The position numbers and the translations under genes were made by a program. Below, piece by piece: positions 1 to 7,590 of a stretch of DNA of 37,017 nucleotides. The DNA is from Planctomycetota bacterium (lineage in GTDB: Bacteria > Planctomycetota > Planctomycetia > Pirellulales > Pirellulaceae). The notes below the pieces were generated by a model. That model made no database searches. It was not told the origin of the DNA and was given only the letters and a program-made list of their open reading frames with translations. The DNA lies in NCBI GenBank assembly GCA_017303505.1, contig JAFLCP010000072.1, positions 1-37,017 on the forward strand. The letters run 5' to 3'. How positions within the stretch are numbered: position 1 is the first letter of the stretch; each line of letters starts with the position of its first letter.

Positions 1-10
1 CCGATCAAAT

Positions 11-490
11 TTAGATCGTATCCGCTGTGTCGTAGGCTGAAGGTGTACCGGGCTCATGGGGAATTTCCACAGTGGCTTCCGCGTACGAATCTTCCGTTTC
101 CCAAATGCGTACAGCGGTCGCTCGGGCCCCGGTCCCAATCAATACGTCGGGAGCGACTTGCTCCAACAAATAACGCGCCATGTTCTCCGCAGTTGGATTG
201 TAGGGGAGTACAAAATATCGCATTGGCTCTACCATTCGCAGAGCTTGTTCGGCGTTTGTATCCGCTTCAGAAATCAAAAAACTATGATCCCAATGAGCAT
301 CGATCCAGCCTTTGAAGCGTGTCTTCAATTCGGCGAAATCGACAACACGTCCCACCGAATCGACCTCATCACCTGTCACAAAAAAATCGGCGACATAGTT
401 GTGGCCATGAAAATGCTCACACTTTCCACCATGTTTGTAAAGACGATGGCCTGCACAAAACTTGATTCGGCGCATGATGGTGATCGGCAT
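11..490 (-). CDS. queD: 6-pyruvoyl-tetrahydropterin synthase family protein, probably QueD (6-carboxytetrahydropterin synthase)
   Basis: A 159-residue protein of the 6-PTPS/QueD fold, which acts in the cytoplasm on dihydroneopterin triphosphate. In the queuosine pathway the product is 6-carboxytetrahydropterin. Visible zinc ligands are His15 (in CAGHRL) and His28/His30 (in HFHGH). Cys24 in GGKCEHFHGH is at the position of the QueD catalytic Cys. A DFAELK motif, a WDHSFL segment with the second catalytic His, and a C-terminal WETEDSYAE segment with the pterin-anchoring Glu follow. The ATG at 490 is preceded by AAGGGTG and fits the family length. An upstream in-frame start would add 25 residues with no homologous look. 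The MazG-like gene lies 84 bp upstream on the same strand, so the two may be co-transcribed. tgt, the later queuosine enzyme, is about 7 kb away. A different 6-PTPS subfamily function is possible, because this protein has a longer loop than E. coli QueD after the DHSFL motif. Confidence 0.8.
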   Translation of the reverse strand: MPITIMRRIKFCAGHRLYKHGGKCEHFHGHNYVADFFVTGDEVDSVGRVVDFAELKTRFKGWIDAHWDHSFLISEADTNAEQALRMVEPMRYFVLPYNPTAENMARYLLEQVAPDVLIGTGARATAVRIWETEDSYAEATVEIPHEPGTPSAYDTADTI

Positions 491-574
491 TGTAAACACC
501 CTTATATTTTGATGAATGTGGGATTGGGCCCGGCAGAGAGCGTGTAGCATAACCCGCCACTGCATCGCGGGACG

Positions 575-943
575 CTACGAACCGGTGAGCTTTGAATTTT
601 GTTTATGTCGCAGCGAATCTCGCTTGGTCTTCTTTTCTAAGTTACATTGTAACGCTGCAGTCAAGTCAACCCCCGTTTGGTTTGCCAAACAGATCAAAAC
701 AAACAGAACATCGGCCATCTCGTCGGCCAAATCCGATGGAGTCTCGCCTGCTTTAAAGCTCTGTTCACCAAATCGCCTCGATATCTGCCGCGACAATTCG
801 CCAACTTCCTCCATCAACTGAGCCAAATTGGTTAACTCAGAGAAATAGCGAACGCCAATCGTCTTGATCCATTGGTCGACCTCTAATTGGGCGGCGCGCA
901 GCGTTAGATCCTTAGTCGTATTCGGTTCAGTGGACTCGGACAC
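575..943 (-). CDS. MazG-like nucleotide pyrophosphohydrolase
   Basis: A small protein of about 122 residues of the all-alpha NTP pyrophosphatase (MazG / RS21-C6-like) superfamily. These enzymes hydrolyse (d)NTPs to monophosphate and pyrophosphate. The metal-binding pattern is visible: LMEEVGELSR (EExxE type) followed by a second helix DLADEMADVLFVLICLAN with the ExxD element. A short basic tail (KKTKRDSLRHKQ) ends the protein. I prefer the GTG start at 943 because AAAGGA sits six bases upstream. A TTG at 949 would abut that ribosome-binding site directly. It lies upstream of the queD-like gene on the same strand. Substrate preference cannot be read from the sequence. Confidence 0.78.
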   Translation of the reverse strand: MSESTEPNTTKDLTLRAAQLEVDQWIKTIGVRYFSELTNLAQLMEEVGELSRQISRRFGEQSFKAGETPSDLADEMADVLFVLICLANQTGVDLTAALQCNLEKKTKRDSLRHKQNSKLTGS

Positions 944-984
944 GTTCAATCCTTTGGCAACGTTTACGGGAGCGAAATTTCAAG

Positions 985-1021
985 GGGTGAAAAAACTCAG
1001 TACTTATGAGTTTTTTCACCC
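985..1021 (-). terminator. Perfect 15-bp inverted repeat, Rho-independent-type terminator
   Basis: Left arm 985-999 and right arm 1007-1021 are exact reverse complements (15 bp) around a 7-nt loop. The stem contains six consecutive A/T pairs, so each strand has a T-run inside the 3' half. It sits 14 bp beyond the stop of the FG-GAP gene read on the minus strand and just upstream of the MazG-like gene, and would insulate the two. The symmetry allows termination in either direction. Confidence 0.7.
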
Positions 1022-1034
1022 GCTGCTTAGTTAT

Positions 1035-2285
1035 CTATTTGGTCGCTTCGCCGTAACCCTGATTGAGCACGGCATAGGTTCCAGACTTTCCAGCCACAGC
1101 AATATCGGGCCAACCGTTCAAATCGAGATCGGCCACGCGAATCTGCAGTCCGCACCCGACCATGCCACGATTGATGTCGTGCCGTTTGAATTTGCCTGTC
1201 GCTTTATCGAAATGATAGTACACCAGCAAGACACCATCATTCGCGCCGGGATCGCCGCCGTTATGAGCATAGTAGCGTTTCCCTGTAATCAACTCCGGTT
1301 GCCCATCTTTGTTGAGATCGGCCCAGGCTAATGCATGCGGCTGCGAAAAAGAATCATCGATGGTTTTCTTTTCCCATTCCACGGTCCCATCGGCGTTAGC
1401 GCCAACGTTGCGCCACCAGTAGAGGCCGTAATTGTGGCCATTGCCCCACACGATATCTTTTTTGCCATCTTGATCGACATCAACCACGATCATGGGAAGT
1501 GAGGCTTGCAAACTCCAGTCCTTGTGATATTTCCATGGTTTCTCCCAAGCTCCTTCGCTGGGTTGTTCATACCAGCCTGTACCTACGAGAACATCGGCTT
1601 TCCCATCACCACTGATATCTCCCACTCCGAGCCCATGTCCATTGCCATCGGTTCCCAAGATGTGCGATACAGCTTTGAGTGTCTTTTGTGTTCCTTTGCC
1701 ATCTTCCGTCGGCTCTTCTGTTTCTTCTAATCGCCAAATCACCATCGGCACGTTGGCAACCCAGCTATTAACGACCCATTCAGGTTTACCATCTCCATCC
1801 ACATCTTCCATGACTTGGCCTTCGTTGGTGGAGAACTTGGAGTCAAAGAGTAAATGTTGTTTCCACTGGTGTCCTAACTTGAAACCTTTTTCGCCAGGAT
1901 TTTCATACCAATGAACGGTCGTGGGGATAAATGAGCCGGCAATCACATCGAGTCGACCATCACGATTCACATCCACTAAATAGTCACCATTGCTTTCGAC
2001 ATAGCCGTTCCAGTCTGCGATTGAACGGAGGGGACGAGCAACAAATTCGGGAGATGAATACCAATTTCGTCCCGCGACCACATCGGGCTTGCCATCTCCA
2101 TCAACATCTCCCACATCGACGCCTTCATTGGCATCAATGCACAGCGTCTTGATTTGCCACTTCAAGGGTGAATCGGTGTTGGCAGGTTCCGTCGCCCTAA
2201 GAGTGGCAAAGGTACTGCATACCAAAGTGAGCGCGAACAGTTTTTGCAATTGTTTACGTAAGTGATTCAAGGTGGGACGAGTCAT
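1035..2285 (-). CDS. Exported FG-GAP/VCBS-repeat protein
   Basis: A protein of about 416 residues, predicted to be exported by a signal peptide (basic NHLRKQLQK followed by hydrophobic LFALTLVCSTFA). The body consists of about seven FG-GAP-type calcium-binding repeats of the DxDGDGxxDxxxG pattern, for example VGDVDGDGKPDVVAG, VDVNRDGRLDVIAG, VGDISGDGKADVLVG, VDVDQDGKKDIVWG and ADLNKDGQPELITG. Together they would form a beta-propeller like that of integrin alpha chains. Such proteins are common in planctomycete secretomes, and ligand and role are unknown. I chose the ATG at 2285 because a purine-rich GAAGAAAG lies about ten bases upstream and the signal peptide starts there cleanly. The longer frame to 2333 adds 16 basic residues. 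The gene is divergent to the PIG-L gene, with about 140 bp between starts. Confidence 0.82.
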   Translation of the reverse strand: MTRPTLNHLRKQLQKLFALTLVCSTFATLRATEPANTDSPLKWQIKTLCIDANEGVDVGDVDGDGKPDVVAGRNWYSSPEFVARPLRSIADWNGYVESNGDYLVDVNRDGRLDVIAGSFIPTTVHWYENPGEKGFKLGHQWKQHLLFDSKFSTNEGQVMEDVDGDGKPEWVVNSWVANVPMVIWRLEETEEPTEDGKGTQKTLKAVSHILGTDGNGHGLGVGDISGDGKADVLVGTGWYEQPSEGAWEKPWKYHKDWSLQASLPMIVVDVDQDGKKDIVWGNGHNYGLYWWRNVGANADGTVEWEKKTIDDSFSQPHALAWADLNKDGQPELITGKRYYAHNGGDPGANDGVLLVYYHFDKATGKFKRHDINRGMVGCGLQIRVADLDLNGWPDIAVAGKSGTYAVLNQGYGEATK

Positions 2286-2424
2286 GGATATGGCTTTCTT
2301 CGATCGCGAGATGAGGGAACGCGACCTTATCAATGGAAGGAGGGACTTTCGGCAGCCGACCAGCTGCGATATTCTTTCACCTTACCATCCTAATTCCCAC
2401 CTCTCAATCGGAGAAAGCCATAGT

Positions 2425-3186
2425 ATGCGAAAAAGCGTTTTGGCCATCGCCGCCCATCCCGACGATATCGAATTTGTAATGGCAGGCACAATGCTCCGAT
2501 TGGCCGAAAAAGGTTGGGACTTGCACTATTTCAATATCGCCAATGGTGCCTATGGGTCGATGACGCAGGGGCCAGTTGAATGTGCAGCGACCCGGCTAGC
2601 GGAAGCCCAGAATTCTGCCGCCATGATGGGAGCGACCTTCTACGCTCCTCTATGCGATGATATGAACATTTTTTATACCCCAGACCTCTTGGCCAAAGTG
2701 GTATCGGTCGTCCGCCAAGCAGCTCCCACGATCGTCCTCACGCATGCTCCGGTCGACTATATGGAAGACCATCAGAATGCTTGTCGTCTCGCTGTCTCGG
2801 CAGCTTTCGTGCGCGGCATGCCCAACATGCCCTGCAATCCACCGCACTCTCCCTATCCCGGTTCAGTAACCATTTACCATGCGCAACCACACGGAAACCG
2901 CACGCCGTTAGGTGAACTGGTTACGCCCACCCATGTCGTCGACATTTCGAAATACATGGACAAGAAGTCCGCGCTGCTCCGATGTCATGTAAGCCAGGAG
3001 AGCTGGCTCGACAGCACTCAAAAGATGTCATCGTATGTGCAAACGATGTGGGATTTAGGGCGTGAAGTAGGGAAAATCTCTGGGCAATACGAATTTGCGG
3101 AAGGTTGGCGCCGCCACATCCATTTAGGTTTCTGCGAAGAGAACGCAGATCCGCTCGCCGCCGAACTGTTACACGCTTCCAACTAG
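2425..3186 (+). CDS. PIG-L (LmbE-like) N-acetylglucosaminyl deacetylase family protein
   Basis: A 253-residue cytosolic protein of the PIG-L/LmbE family: zinc-dependent deacetylases of N-acetylglucosamine-containing conjugates, including MshB and BshB. The diagnostic AHPDD motif is at residues 10-14 (zinc ligands His11 and Asp14), and a second DH pair at 115-116 in VDYMEDHQNAC supplies the third ligand. The reading frame is open upstream to 2272, but the ATG at 2425 has GGAG eleven bases upstream and starts exactly at the family N-terminus (MRKSVLAIAAHPDD). No signal peptide is seen. It converges on the acyl carrier protein gene with only 38 bp between stops and no obvious terminator hairpin. 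The true substrate is unknown; in this phylum the family has many members outside thiol biosynthesis. Confidence 0.85.
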   Translation: MRKSVLAIAAHPDDIEFVMAGTMLRLAEKGWDLHYFNIANGAYGSMTQGPVECAATRLAEAQNSAAMMGATFYAPLCDDMNIFYTPDLLAKVVSVVRQAAPTIVLTHAPVDYMEDHQNACRLAVSAAFVRGMPNMPCNPPHSPYPGSVTIYHAQPHGNRTPLGELVTPTHVVDISKYMDKKSALLRCHVSQESWLDSTQKMSSYVQTMWDLGREVGKISGQYEFAEGWRRHIHLGFCEENADPLAAELLHASN

Positions 3187-3224
3187 TAGCAACGCACGCC
3201 CACTCGCAACTTGCATTGAGGCGT

Positions 3225-3449
3225 TTATTTCTTCTGCTTCGAACGCACGTAATCAATGAGTTCGCCGACCGTCTCGGTTCCAAGAATATCTTCGTCCACT
3301 TTGATGCCGAATTGCTTTTCTAAATCGACCGTCAATTCGGCCATACCCAACGAATCCACGCCCAGCGCAGCTAACGACATATCCAGCTTTGGTTCCATGC
3401 TGAATTTGTCTCGTAAGATGTTGAAAATTCCCTCGTGAACTGCGTCCAT
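3225..3449 (-). CDS. Acyl carrier protein
   Basis: A 74-residue acidic four-helix acyl carrier protein. The phosphopantetheine attachment site is the Ser in ALGVDSLGMAEL. Helix II follows (ELTVDLEKQFGIKVDED), and the typical TVGELIDYVRSK helix IV ends the protein. The ATG at 3449 is preceded by GAGG nine bases upstream and gives the usual ACP length. The ATG at 3491 would add 14 residues without a visible ribosome-binding site. No fatty-acid synthase gene (fabD, fabG, fabF) is adjacent, so this looks like a specialised ACP rather than the housekeeping AcpP. Its partners could include the KAS III or the FAAL fusion further along the window, but this is inference. Confidence 0.85.
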   Translation of the reverse strand: MDAVHEGIFNILRDKFSMEPKLDMSLAALGVDSLGMAELTVDLEKQFGIKVDEDILGTETVGELIDYVRSKQKK

Positions 3450-3652
3450 CCGACGCGACCTCAACTTTACATTCGAGTTCGATGGTTCCATGCTTGAAAT
3501 AAGCTTTTCTTGCTTCGTTGCATCTTAGCCGATCGAGTACATTTTTACGACCCGCCAAGCCCACTCATGCGGGAATTGTTCCACGAGTAAGTGTGCTCAT
3601 TCGCATCACAGAAAAGATCCGGCGTGGGAAACCGAGGGAGGGCAGGGGGCAA

Positions 3653-5959
3653 CTAGGGGGGTGACCATTGTTCAATCGTTTCTGCCGTACTCCCCAAAGA
3701 GGAATCTTTCCCCGATTCGGCACGCCTCGCTCGCCAAATCGACTTTTCGGCTGGTCGCAGCACACGCCACACGATTAACCATAACATGCAAATTACCGCA
3801 ACAATCGTAGCCACTGCTGCCGCTCCTTCACCAGCCAATCGGCTGCTCAACTGCCGAACTGGATCGGTCACATTGCTCGCCCGCTCTTGTACGAGCATCC
3901 ACAAATCGGATTCGGAGCGACCATTCGATTTGCCATTCGAATTCGCTGCGGCAGGCAACCGCACCTTCTCGACCGTAGCAATCCATTCGCCTTCGAACTC
4001 TTTACCTGGCGTGGTCAGCGAGACTGGATCACGATAATCAAAGATCCCACTGGCTTGCAGTCGATCCAAGGTTGCCTCGTCGATTTGGAATCTGCCATCA
4101 CGAGCGATCTCACTCCCCATGGGACTACGAGCCATACGTTCTAAAAATGGATGATAGAGCAACGTCCCTTTCAATACGCCATCGCGTCCGTCAATGAGCA
4201 CTGCAATTTGGTTCTTATCCTCTTCAACAAACTCACCATCGGAGAGAATGCTGATATCGGAAAGTTCAATCGTTAAACAAAACACTCCCAGCACATTGCC
4301 TGGACGCCGCGAATCCTCTTTTTCTTCGCCTGTCTCTTTTATGTTCGCAGCGGCAACATCGTTCGTTTCATCAGACCAAACGGGCGTGCTAACCGCCACT
4401 TTCCAAGTACCCGTGGACGTACTCTTAAAGGCTGCTGATAAATGGGTATCGTTGATCGCCTTAAATTCAGATGCTCGACTGCTACTGCTGGCGTCATCTC
4501 TACCGCCGTTAAAATAACTGCGGTACGCAAAGTTCTTGCCGACGGGCGATTGTTCGTCGGAAGTTTTTTCCCGGAATGCGGCTGAAAATGTTGTCCCCGC
4601 TCCATCCGTCACAAACAAACTATTCACCTTGGACAACAACTGGTTCGAAGTCGTTTGACTCCAACGCGACGTGAGGTCTTTCAAATAACCATCCAACTGT
4701 TGTCGTTGCAGTTGCTCTCGAAACGCTTTGGGGACAGCCGCAAAATCGTGTGAATCAACCAATGCCGCTCGATCCGTCGAGGTGGCATTTAGGGCCTCAC
4801 TAAATTTTTGTTGGAACTCTCTAGTTCGGACTTCTTCTTCCAGCAATCGATACACTTCGACCAATTCGCTTTCGATCGATCGAGCTGCAAAACGTGCCGC
4901 AAATCGGTTCGATTCCAAAGCACGCGTCTGCAAACGCTGCAATGTTTCGGCTTCTGACAAGCGAATGCTGCGCACCGCAAAAAACGACATCACGGCTACT
5001 AGCAACAAGGGTCCGACGACGCCCATCAATTGCAAAGGACGCCGCAACCGCAAAGCTTGACGTTGAGAAAGAGCTTCCAGGACTTGCTGGACGTTCGCAA
5101 AGCGACGTTCTGGTTCTCGAGCGATACAGCGTTGAATGATTTGGATCAAAGTGCGATCTACACCGCGTGTCTTTTGTAGTTCACGTTGCGGAGCCGCTTC
5201 ATATATCGCACGGCGATACCGTTCGAGACGTTCGGTAATTGTTTTCGCACCTTCGATTTCTTTCAACACCTTTTCGTTGCGATACGGCGGCTCACCGACC
5301 AACATCGAATAGAGAATTGCCCCGAGAGCATAAACATCCCAGCGGGCATCGGGTGAAGCCGATAAATCAGCTTGCTCGGGGGCCATGTAAAACAATGTTC
5401 CGAGTGCTGGGGATTGTTCGGTCGACATACGGCTTTGGCCAAAGTCGGCCAACCGCGGACGAAAATCTTGATCGAGCAAAATGTTCGCCGGTTTCAAATC
5501 GCAATGCAGCACGCCTTTACCATGCGAATGGTTCAGCCCCTTAGCGATATCCGTGAACATGGACACGGCAGTGGATACGGTGAGCCGTTTTTCGCGCCGC
5601 AGCAAATCTTCAAGCGATCCGTTTTCCAAATACTCCATGACGTAGTAAGGTGGATCGCCTTCCCAACCAACCTGCAACACTTGCACAATGTGGCGGTTGG
5701 TGGACATCGTCACCAGATGTTTGACTTCTCGTGACAAGGCCCAGTTGACACCAGTTCGATGGAGATAAAACTTGATGGCTACCTGGCGACCTGTATTCAG
5801 GTCGTAACCTACCCAAACCTGTCCAAACGCACCCTGCCCCAGCCGACGTTCTAAGCGGTAACCGGGAACCTCACTGGGAGGTTGGTTGCTTTTCAAACTC
5901 AATCTCTGAGCGGCATCCTGTTCGCCGATCGATTGAAACTCGGTAAAATCTTTATCCAT
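3653..5959 (-). CDS. Transmembrane serine/threonine protein kinase with extracytoplasmic Cache-like sensor
   Basis: A 768-residue receptor kinase. The N-terminal Hanks-type kinase domain (about 35-295) shows the glycine loop LGQGAFGQVWVG, the ATP-binding Lys in VAIKFYL, the catalytic loop HCDLKPAN (His152, Asp154), the DFGQ metal motif and the APE-type segment YMAPEQADL. The HRD Arg is replaced by Cys, so it is a non-RD kinase, as often seen in planctomycetes. A transmembrane helix at about 310-332 leads into an extracytoplasmic region of about 380 residues. That region has Cache-like signatures (FAYRSYFNGG, a strand reading WKVAVSTPVW, and GVFCLTIELSDIS). A second helix at about 712-735 returns to a short basic tail. 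The arrangement implies ligand sensing outside and Ser/Thr phosphorylation inside. Ligand and targets are not evident. About 200 bp separate it from the downstream ACP gene. Confidence 0.9.
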   Translation of the reverse strand: MDKDFTEFQSIGEQDAAQRLSLKSNQPPSEVPGYRLERRLGQGAFGQVWVGYDLNTGRQVAIKFYLHRTGVNWALSREVKHLVTMSTNRHIVQVLQVGWEGDPPYYVMEYLENGSLEDLLRREKRLTVSTAVSMFTDIAKGLNHSHGKGVLHCDLKPANILLDQDFRPRLADFGQSRMSTEQSPALGTLFYMAPEQADLSASPDARWDVYALGAILYSMLVGEPPYRNEKVLKEIEGAKTITERLERYRRAIYEAAPQRELQKTRGVDRTLIQIIQRCIAREPERRFANVQQVLEALSQRQALRLRRPLQLMGVVGPLLLVAVMSFFAVRSIRLSEAETLQRLQTRALESNRFAARFAARSIESELVEVYRLLEEEVRTREFQQKFSEALNATSTDRAALVDSHDFAAVPKAFREQLQRQQLDGYLKDLTSRWSQTTSNQLLSKVNSLFVTDGAGTTFSAAFREKTSDEQSPVGKNFAYRSYFNGGRDDASSSSRASEFKAINDTHLSAAFKSTSTGTWKVAVSTPVWSDETNDVAAANIKETGEEKEDSRRPGNVLGVFCLTIELSDISILSDGEFVEEDKNQIAVLIDGRDGVLKGTLLYHPFLERMARSPMGSEIARDGRFQIDEATLDRLQASGIFDYRDPVSLTTPGKEFEGEWIATVEKVRLPAAANSNGKSNGRSESDLWMLVQERASNVTDPVRQLSSRLAGEGAAAVATIVAVICMLWLIVWRVLRPAEKSIWRARRAESGKDSSLGSTAETIEQWSPP

Positions 5960-6110
5960 GACTTGTTTGATACGGGCCTGTTGAATGTTCCTGGCATAAC
6001 GGAAGCATACCAGATTTTATGCCGTTGGTCGGACAATAGTCCAAGGTTTCCGTCGGGACCTCTCTTACAAACTGTTACACTTACCGCCTCCCCTATAGGC
6101 TTGCCCCATA

Positions 6111-7325
6111 ATGCCCCAAAAATCCTTGCTTTTTTGCCCCAAAATACCCCCATACGCGTTATGGATGATGCTAGCCATTGGCATCCCTATGGGTCGAGTT
6201 ATGGCCCAAGAGACTGGACAGAACGCGGACCCCAACTTACCGCTCATCGAATTTCGGCCAGTCCCACGTCTCCATGTTAAGCAGACGCCGCTGCAAGCAG
6301 CCAAGTTCCCGGTTATCGACACGCATAGCCATTTTGAAATTCGTTTGAGGCATGATGACGCGGCGTTAGAGAACTTTATCAAGATCATGAATCGCAACCA
6401 GATTGCCATTTGTGTGAGCCTTGATGGGACTCTTGGTTCGAAACTTCAGGAGCACTTGGACTGGCTTCGTCGCAAGGCGCCCAACCGGTTTGCTGTGTTT
6501 GCCAATATTGATTTTGTGGGACGGGGTGAGCGTGATAAGCCCAACACTTGGGATTGCAATCAGCCCGATTTTGTGCGGCTCACTTGTGAACGATTGCGAG
6601 AAGCAGCCAGACTTGGTGTCTGTGGCTTGAAATTCTTCAAACAGTTTGGTCTCGAGTATCGAAACAGCGATGGAAGTCTCATTCAGATTGATGATCCACG
6701 TTTCGATCCGATTTGGATGACCTGTGGTGACCTGAAGATTCCGGTGATCATGCACACGGCTGATCCATCCGCTTTTTTCGAGCCGATCACGCCCAATAAC
6801 GAGCGTTATGAAGAGTTGGCACGGCACCCCGACTGGGCCTTTCCTCGCGACAAATTTCCAGCGCGTGAATCGCTGCATGCAGCTCGCAATAAAGTGATCG
6901 CCAAACATCCAAACACGATTTTCATTGCTGCGCATCTGGGTAACGACGCAGAGGATTTGAAGCAAACAGCGGAGTGGTTAGATACCTATCCCAACTTGTA
7001 TGTCGAAATTGCGTCACGAATCGCGGAACTCGGTCGGCAACCTTACACGGCACGCAAGTTTCTGCTGAAGTATCAAGATCGAGTCCTCTTTGGGACCGAT
7101 GGTCCATGGCCGGAGGAGCGTTTGCGTTTGTATTGGCGGTTCTTGGAAACCGATGATGAGTATTTTCCTTACAGCGAAAAGGAATTTCCGCCGCAGGGTT
7201 TTTGGAACATCTATGGTGTTTATCTACCGGACGAAGTGTTGAGTAAAATCTATCGCGACAACCTCTTGAAGATACTCCCGCATTTGCGTCCTCAATACGC
7301 CGCCGCGTCTTCCGAACTGAAGTAA
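6111..7325 (+). CDS. Exported amidohydrolase-family (amidohydrolase_2) metal-dependent hydrolase
   Basis: A 404-residue TIM-barrel hydrolase of the amidohydrolase_2 family (relatives include decarboxylases and lactonases). The first metal motif is the HxH in PVIDTHSHFE, later metal or active-site elements are VIMHTAD and FIAAHLGND, and the terminal Asp is in VLFGTDGPWP. The N-terminus (hydrophobic ALWMMLAIGIPMG followed by MAQE) looks like a signal peptide, so it is probably periplasmic. The start is uncertain. The ATG at 6111 lies within a short TGCCCCA-repeat stretch without a ribosome-binding site, and ATGs at 6165 and 6168 are alternatives. The gene converges with tgt; its stop codon directly touches the repeat array at 7326. 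The substrate cannot be inferred. Confidence 0.85.
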   Translation: MPQKSLLFCPKIPPYALWMMLAIGIPMGRVMAQETGQNADPNLPLIEFRPVPRLHVKQTPLQAAKFPVIDTHSHFEIRLRHDDAALENFIKIMNRNQIAICVSLDGTLGSKLQEHLDWLRRKAPNRFAVFANIDFVGRGERDKPNTWDCNQPDFVRLTCERLREAARLGVCGLKFFKQFGLEYRNSDGSLIQIDDPRFDPIWMTCGDLKIPVIMHTADPSAFFEPITPNNERYEELARHPDWAFPRDKFPARESLHAARNKVIAKHPNTIFIAAHLGNDAEDLKQTAEWLDTYPNLYVEIASRIAELGRQPYTARKFLLKYQDRVLFGTDGPWPEERLRLYWRFLETDDEYFPYSEKEFPPQGFWNIYGVYLPDEVLSKIYRDNLLKILPHLRPQYAAASSELK

Positions 7326-7590
7326 GGTGTGTGACGCAAATCTTTCTTGACTAACTCCTGCAAGAAATAGACCACTCTATCTTCGCTCACTTCTGCGTGT
7401 GATTAACCTGATTTGCAAAACACACCGTGGAGTTGACACGTTTCGCCCATTGCAACCGCGTGTTTGAATTCGACGACGCATCGCGCCACGGTGTGTTCTG
7501 CAAATCCGTCTATCGGCCCAATGCATCCGTCAATAATCGAGCGGCGCCATCACTGCTACAGTATTACAAGAGTGATTTGCGGCACACACC
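7326..7590. repeat. Four-copy alternating inverted-repeat array filling the space between two convergent genes
   Basis: Four copies of a 17-nt motif, GATTTGCnnnACACACC or its reverse complement, lie at 7326-7342 (reverse), 7410-7426 (forward), 7490-7506 (reverse) and 7574-7590 (forward). Start-to-start distances are 84, 80 and 84 bp, and the whole array is symmetric about position 7458. The inner pair extends to 21-nt arms (7410-7430 and 7486-7506) with one mismatch. The outer pair shares a distinct centre (GTGMCGC in reverse orientation). Equivalently, there are two 101-bp units (7326-7426 and 7490-7590) with 17-bp terminal inverted repeats and unrelated interiors. The first interior holds a 7-bp hairpin (TTTCTTG at 7343-7349 with CAAGAAA at 7361-7367). 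The array begins at the base after the amidohydrolase stop and ends at the base before the tgt stop. Function unknown. Confidence 0.85.

Noticed and set aside
56-547. Plus-strand frame of 163 codons over the queD-like gene
   Set aside because: It is entirely antisense to a gene with clear catalytic motifs, and its translation has no domain-like features.
2272-2424. 51-residue N-terminal extension of the PIG-L protein
   Set aside because: The ATG at 2425 has a ribosome-binding site and matches the family start; the extension lies in the divergent promoter region.
7326-7590. Integron attC sites or CRISPR repeats
   Set aside because: The repeats alternate orientation and have spacers of 67/63/67 nt, unlike CRISPR direct repeats. 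The ends lack the GTTRRRY core of attC, and no integrase or cas gene is present.
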